Origin: an uncultured Bacteroides sp.
GTDB taxonomy: Bacteria > Bacteroidota > Bacteroidia > Bacteroidales > Bacteroidaceae
Assembly (NCBI GenBank): GCA_900544675.1
Contig: UQVZ01000046.1
Span: 1-24,782 of the forward strand
Length of the DNA: 24,782 bases
Direction of reading: 5' to 3'
Part shown: piece after piece, positions 22,603 to 24,782 of the stretch
Layout of the letters: each line of letters begins with the position of its first letter
Position numbering within the stretch: position 1 is the first letter of the stretch
The notes under the pieces: model-generated
Seen by the model: the letters and a program-made list of their open reading frames with translations, nothing else
Database searches by the model: none
Told to the model about the DNA's origin: nothing
Position numbers and translations under genes: made by a program

Positions 22603-22662
22603 TGGCTTTACCAATAGAATAATCAAACCGCATAGCAAAATATGTATGAACAATGTATTCAT
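22579..22662 (-). CDS. leu operon leader peptide, rich in Leu, Ile and Val
   Basis: This 27-codon ORF has Leu at residues 4, 9, 10, 13, 16 and 17, Ile at 6, 8, 14 and 15, and Val at 18 and 21, with the run LIILLV at 13-18. Twelve of the 26 residues after Met are branched-chain (13 when codon 5 Phe, also hydrophobic, is not counted as such and position ambiguity is ignored; the exact list above is what counts). Leu codons are TTG and CTA only, none CTG. The ATG lies about 20-25 nt after the predicted transcription start. A longer in-frame ORF starts at 22764 but begins upstream of the promoter. Stop at 22579 is 26 nt before the terminator. It has no expected function except as a sensor of charged tRNA for leucine, isoleucine and valine. 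Confidence 0.82.
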   Translation of the reverse strand: MNTLFIHILLCGLIILLVKPVGSKARA

Positions 22663-22690
22663 CTTTCGTTGTATTTTTAATTTCCGGATG

Positions 22691-22720
22691 CAAAGGTATA
22701 GCTTTTTTCGAAATATCAAA
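22691..22720 (-). promoter_or_regulatory. Promoter of the leu operon
   Basis: On the minus strand TTTG (22720-22717) is followed after 18 nt by TACCTTTG (22698-22691), a full match to the -7 consensus TAnnTTTG; spacing is one short of the usual 19-21. A second TTTG at 22725-22722 gives 23 nt. The expected start site is about 22682-22685, just before the leader peptide. Confidence 0.75.
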
Positions 22721-22830
22721 ACAAAACAGTTATTTTTTCGATTGATTATATTATAATTTATCACTTATTTAAACAGAGCGGAAGAGGTTGGAAAGCAAGA
22801 TTATCCACACCGCAGACTAAGAGCCAACAA

Positions 22831-24435
22831 TCAAATCACCGAACAAAGCTTTTCTACCTGCCGCTCGAAATCGTCACGGACAAGGGCACGGTTCTTTACC
22901 GCACTCCGGTAATTATAAATGGTTTGCGGCGAATAAAAGAGCAGGGTCGCTATCTTCGAACTATCCTTAATACCCATGCGGATAAGGGCAAAGATACGTA
23001 ACTCGGTATTCAGAATCTCGCCTTTCTTCGGCACAATCTGCTCGCCTTCACGCAAAAGGGCATTAAACTCTTCGATAAAATTGGGATAGATGGCAAGAAA
23101 AGCCGTATCGAAATTGACAAAAAACTCTTTGGCATCCATTTCAGACATTTTAGATGAATAAGCCAACTTCAGCAAGTCGTCCATCTGCTTGGCTTTCACC
23201 TTCCGCTTCACCAGCTCCTGATACTTGTTCAATTTATCGATATAGGCGGCACACAGGTCGAGGAACAGGCTGACATAGTCTTCCCGGATATGGTTTGTAT
23301 CCATCAGCTTCCGGTTCAGTTCTTTCAGTTGATTGTTTACATCAAGCAGTTCTTTCCGCCGGGCATGCAACTGGCGTATCTGCTTGTATATATATAATAA
23401 GGAGAAAAGCAAACCTACCGAAAGAATGCAGACAAAGACGAGTGCCAACGACAAGCGTTGGCTTTTCTCCTTGTTCTGCTGCTGGTATGCGACCACAATC
23501 TGAGGAAACTTCCTTGCTATTTCAAGCAAACGGAGGCGATTGTTGTAAAAAAGCGCATCTTCCATGGCATAGTTCAGGTAACGGTTTGCCTGGTCTACAT
23601 CCGCCTCACGGGTCTTATAGATATGCAACGCCAGCTCTTGCATCGAAAGGTTTTCCTTCAACGGGCAGAGCTGGTCGGATATAGCGGAAAGAATCAGGTA
23701 TTTCTCATACGATTCGTCATCCCCCTTCTCGGCATAGTTCAAGGCAAGTCCACACGTCACACACGCATACAGGCGCGTATCGACCGGCAAACCTTTCAAT
23801 GCCTGGAAGTAATGCTTCTCGGCTACGTCCCACTTATCGGCAAGTTTGGCGTTCTCCGCTTGAGAGTATTCATATTCACGCGTACCCGGCTCGAGCACAC
23901 CCAATAACGAGTCGGCATACAAAGCCGCTTCTTTCCGATAACGGGGCGCATACACCTTGTCGCCTGAATATTCCGCCCACACATTGTATGCCCATTGGCA
24001 TGCCTGATAATATTCCTTCCGCAAACGCCGGTCAAAAACCGACTGGTCTACACGCTTCAAGGTAGCGGCGGCTTCACTGAAATAGCCTGTAGTAGAAAGC
24101 AGATAAGCCCGGAAAACAGCAAACAGATTATAATAATAGGCATTGCCTTGCTCGGTTGCCAACTGCTCGGCGCGGTCGACATAGACCATTGCCGAATCGA
24201 ACTTATAAATATAATATTCCTGATAAATCGAATCGTAAAGACGGAATGCTTTCTCGGACGAATGTTCCCCCTGAAGCTGACGCTTCAACAGGTCTATCCG
24301 GTTCTCTTTCCGTTGCATATACTCGGAACGATGTTCCAAGGCATATTCCAAACGCCGGTATAACGTATCCAAGTCTGCGGCATGCAACGACACACACATC
24401 ATCCACATACAAGCTACAAGTCCCAACAGTCTCAT
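22831..24435 (-). CDS. DUF6377-type TPR sensor/regulator with transmembrane segment and HTH
   Basis: The 534-residue product has a signal peptide (MRLLGLVACMWMMCVSLHA), a periplasmic region of about 300 residues with degenerate TPR helices (DSAMVYVDRAEQLATEQGNAYYY, YFSEAAATLKRVD, WDVAEKHYFQALKGL), one transmembrane segment near 328-350 (LSLALVFVCILSVGLLFSLLY), then a cytoplasmic coiled coil (LDVNNQLKELNRKLMDTN). A C-terminal LuxR-like helix-turn-helix follows (TELRIFALIRMGIKDSSKIATLLFYSPQTIYNYRSAVKNRA). This is the architecture of Bacteroides one-component membrane regulators annotated DUF6377. It probably couples an envelope signal to transcription; the target is unknown. ATG 24435 is preferred over 24468 because it directly starts the signal peptide. 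It is 30-60 nt from the preceding Rpn-type gene. Confidence 0.85.
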   Translation of the reverse strand: MRLLGLVACMWMMCVSLHAADLDTLYRRLEYALEHRSEYMQRKENRIDLLKRQLQGEHSSEKAFRLYDSIYQEYYIYKFDSAMVYVDRAEQLATEQGNAYYYNLFAVFRAYLLSTTGYFSEAAATLKRVDQSVFDRRLRKEYYQACQWAYNVWAEYSGDKVYAPRYRKEAALYADSLLGVLEPGTREYEYSQAENAKLADKWDVAEKHYFQALKGLPVDTRLYACVTCGLALNYAEKGDDESYEKYLILSAISDQLCPLKENLSMQELALHIYKTREADVDQANRYLNYAMEDALFYNNRLRLLEIARKFPQIVVAYQQQNKEKSQRLSLALVFVCILSVGLLFSLLYIYKQIRQLHARRKELLDVNNQLKELNRKLMDTNHIREDYVSLFLDLCAAYIDKLNKYQELVKRKVKAKQMDDLLKLAYSSKMSEMDAKEFFVNFDTAFLAIYPNFIEEFNALLREGEQIVPKKGEILNTELRIFALIRMGIKDSSKIATLLFYSPQTIYNYRSAVKNRALVRDDFERQVEKLCSVI

Positions 24436-24498
24436 CCCTTTGCCCTTTCTTTTTACGCCGCCCAACATCTTAATGACAGAACTTACCTCTTTTAAACA

Positions 24499-24782
24499 TC
24501 AATCGCATTCCAAATTCTTGATTTCGTCCTCCGTCAAGCCGGTACTATTGGCAATGACAGTAATATCCACCCCCATTGCCTTCAGCTTACGGGCTGCCTG
24601 CTCCATACTCTCGGCAAATCCTTTCTTCATGCCTTCTGCCAAGCCCTGTTCCATGCCTTCGGCAAGACCTTTCTTCCTGCCTTCCGCTAAGCCTTGTTCC
24701 ATGCCTTTTTTCATACCTTCTGCTAAGCCTTGCTCCATGCCTTTTTTCATGCCTTTGATTTCAGCCGTTTCCATCACGCTGA
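24499..24782 (-). CDS. Rpn-family protein, C-terminal part only (runs off the window)
   Basis: The frame is open to the window edge, so the 5' part lies outside. What is visible is the characteristic tail: SVMETAEIKG, then glycine-spaced repeats (GMKKGMEQGLAE twice, then GRKKGLAE, GMEQGLAE, GMKKGFAE), then a terminal helix-turn-helix-like segment ARKLKAMGVDITVIANSTGLTEDEIKNLE. This tail ends many Bacteroides PD-(D/E)XK Rpn/transposase-like proteins. The repeats have a 12-nt DNA period (4 residues) and probably vary in number by slippage. Complete, and presumably functional at this end, unlike the tail-less copy at 142-816. Confidence 0.8.
   Translation of the reverse strand, partial: SVMETAEIKGMKKGMEQGLAEGMKKGMEQGLAEGRKKGLAEGMEQGLAEGMKKGFAESMEQAARKLKAMGVDITVIANSTGLTEDEIKNLECD
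24540..24770 (-). repeat. In-frame 12-nt/36-nt tandem repeats in the Rpn tail
   Basis: Units encoding G-M-K-K, G-M-E-Q and G-L-A-E recur through roughly 24610-24755, with a perfect 12-residue protein duplication. Copy number changes would keep the frame, since the unit is a multiple of three, in contrast to the intergenic octamers. Confidence 0.8.

Noticed and set aside
22516..22690. T-box or other riboswitch ahead of leuA
   Set aside because: No T-box consensus or specifier stem is seen, and the region is too short; a leader ORF with branched-chain codons explains the terminator better.
22579..22764. 61-residue minus-strand ORF as a small membrane protein
   Set aside because: Its first 34 codons overlap and precede the promoter box at 22691-22720; only the last 27 codons would be transcribed, and these form the leader peptide.
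22771..22830. Terminator for the regulator gene ending at 22831
   Set aside because: Only a weak GTTGG/CCAAC pairing without a U-run is visible, so no terminator is called; readthrough into the leu leader cannot be excluded.
23295..24473. Plus-strand ORFs opposite the TPR/HTH regulator
   Set aside because: They are antisense shadows of the regulator's coding frame, with no start signals or recognisable domains.
1..24782. tRNA or rRNA genes
   Set aside because: No cloverleaf-like T-arm (GGTTCRANYCC) with matching stems or rRNA-like segment was noticed on either strand.

Overview
The window looks like a chromosomal segment of a gut Bacteroidales genome (Bacteroides, Phocaeicola or a close relative). 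The reasons are Bacteroides-type promoters (TTTG, about 19-20 nt, TAnnTTTG), near absence of Shine-Dalgarno sites, A-rich 5' leaders, surface lipoproteins with acidic residues after the lipid Cys, DUF4493/PCMD domain proteins, a DUF6377-type sensor and Rpn-family proteins. The species cannot be fixed from sequence alone.

Layout. (1) 1-3400 is a loose accessory region on mixed strands: an Rpn-family nuclease copy that has lost both presumed catalytic acidic residues and its C-terminal tail, yaaA, an AAA/ATP-binding-cassette-like ATPase, and an orphan antitoxin-like small protein with a very good promoter. It is followed by a nested inverted repeat whose two hairpin loops are complementary. (2) 3407-12784 is a seven-gene minus-strand cluster: five lipoproteins that start with a DUF4493-type domain, one further PCMD lipoprotein and one outer-membrane beta-barrel. 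A divergent AraC-family regulator (13355-14206) faces it across a 570-nt regulatory region. All five DUF4493-type proteins carry an Arg-Ala step 27-31 residues after the lipidated Cys. This is the spacing expected if they are matured by Arg-specific cleavage like type V pilins, so the cluster may encode an uncharacterised surface polymer or adhesin. (3) 14490-15302 encodes a secreted TPR protein. (4) 22486 down to 15440 is a complete leucine/isoleucine operon, leuA-leuC-(four-helix-bundle ORF)-leuD-cimA-leuB, with the citramalate synthase feeding the same LeuCDB enzymes. (5) 22831-24435 encodes a TPR/transmembrane/HTH regulator, and the window ends inside the repetitive tail of a second Rpn-family gene.

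The clearest regulatory finding is upstream of leuA. A consensus promoter (22691-22720) drives a 27-codon leader peptide in which 13 codons are Leu, Ile or Val (22579-22662). It is followed by a strong intrinsic terminator (22516-22552), whose 5' arm can instead pair with a segment inside the 3' part of the leader ORF. This is the full layout of a ribosome-mediated attenuator, and the mixed Leu/Ile/Val content suits an operon that makes both leucine and the isoleucine precursor 2-oxobutyrate.

The second striking feature is a set of intergenic tandem arrays that differ in sequence but share a strict 8-nt register (cores such as AATGTGNN, NAGTTNTT, ACTNAAAA, CTTGTCAA). They run directly into start and stop codons, occur in opposed orientations that could fold, and flank the four-helix-bundle ORF inside the leu operon. 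A separate CACCACAGATTACACAGATTA element occurs repeatedly in the same intergenic regions.
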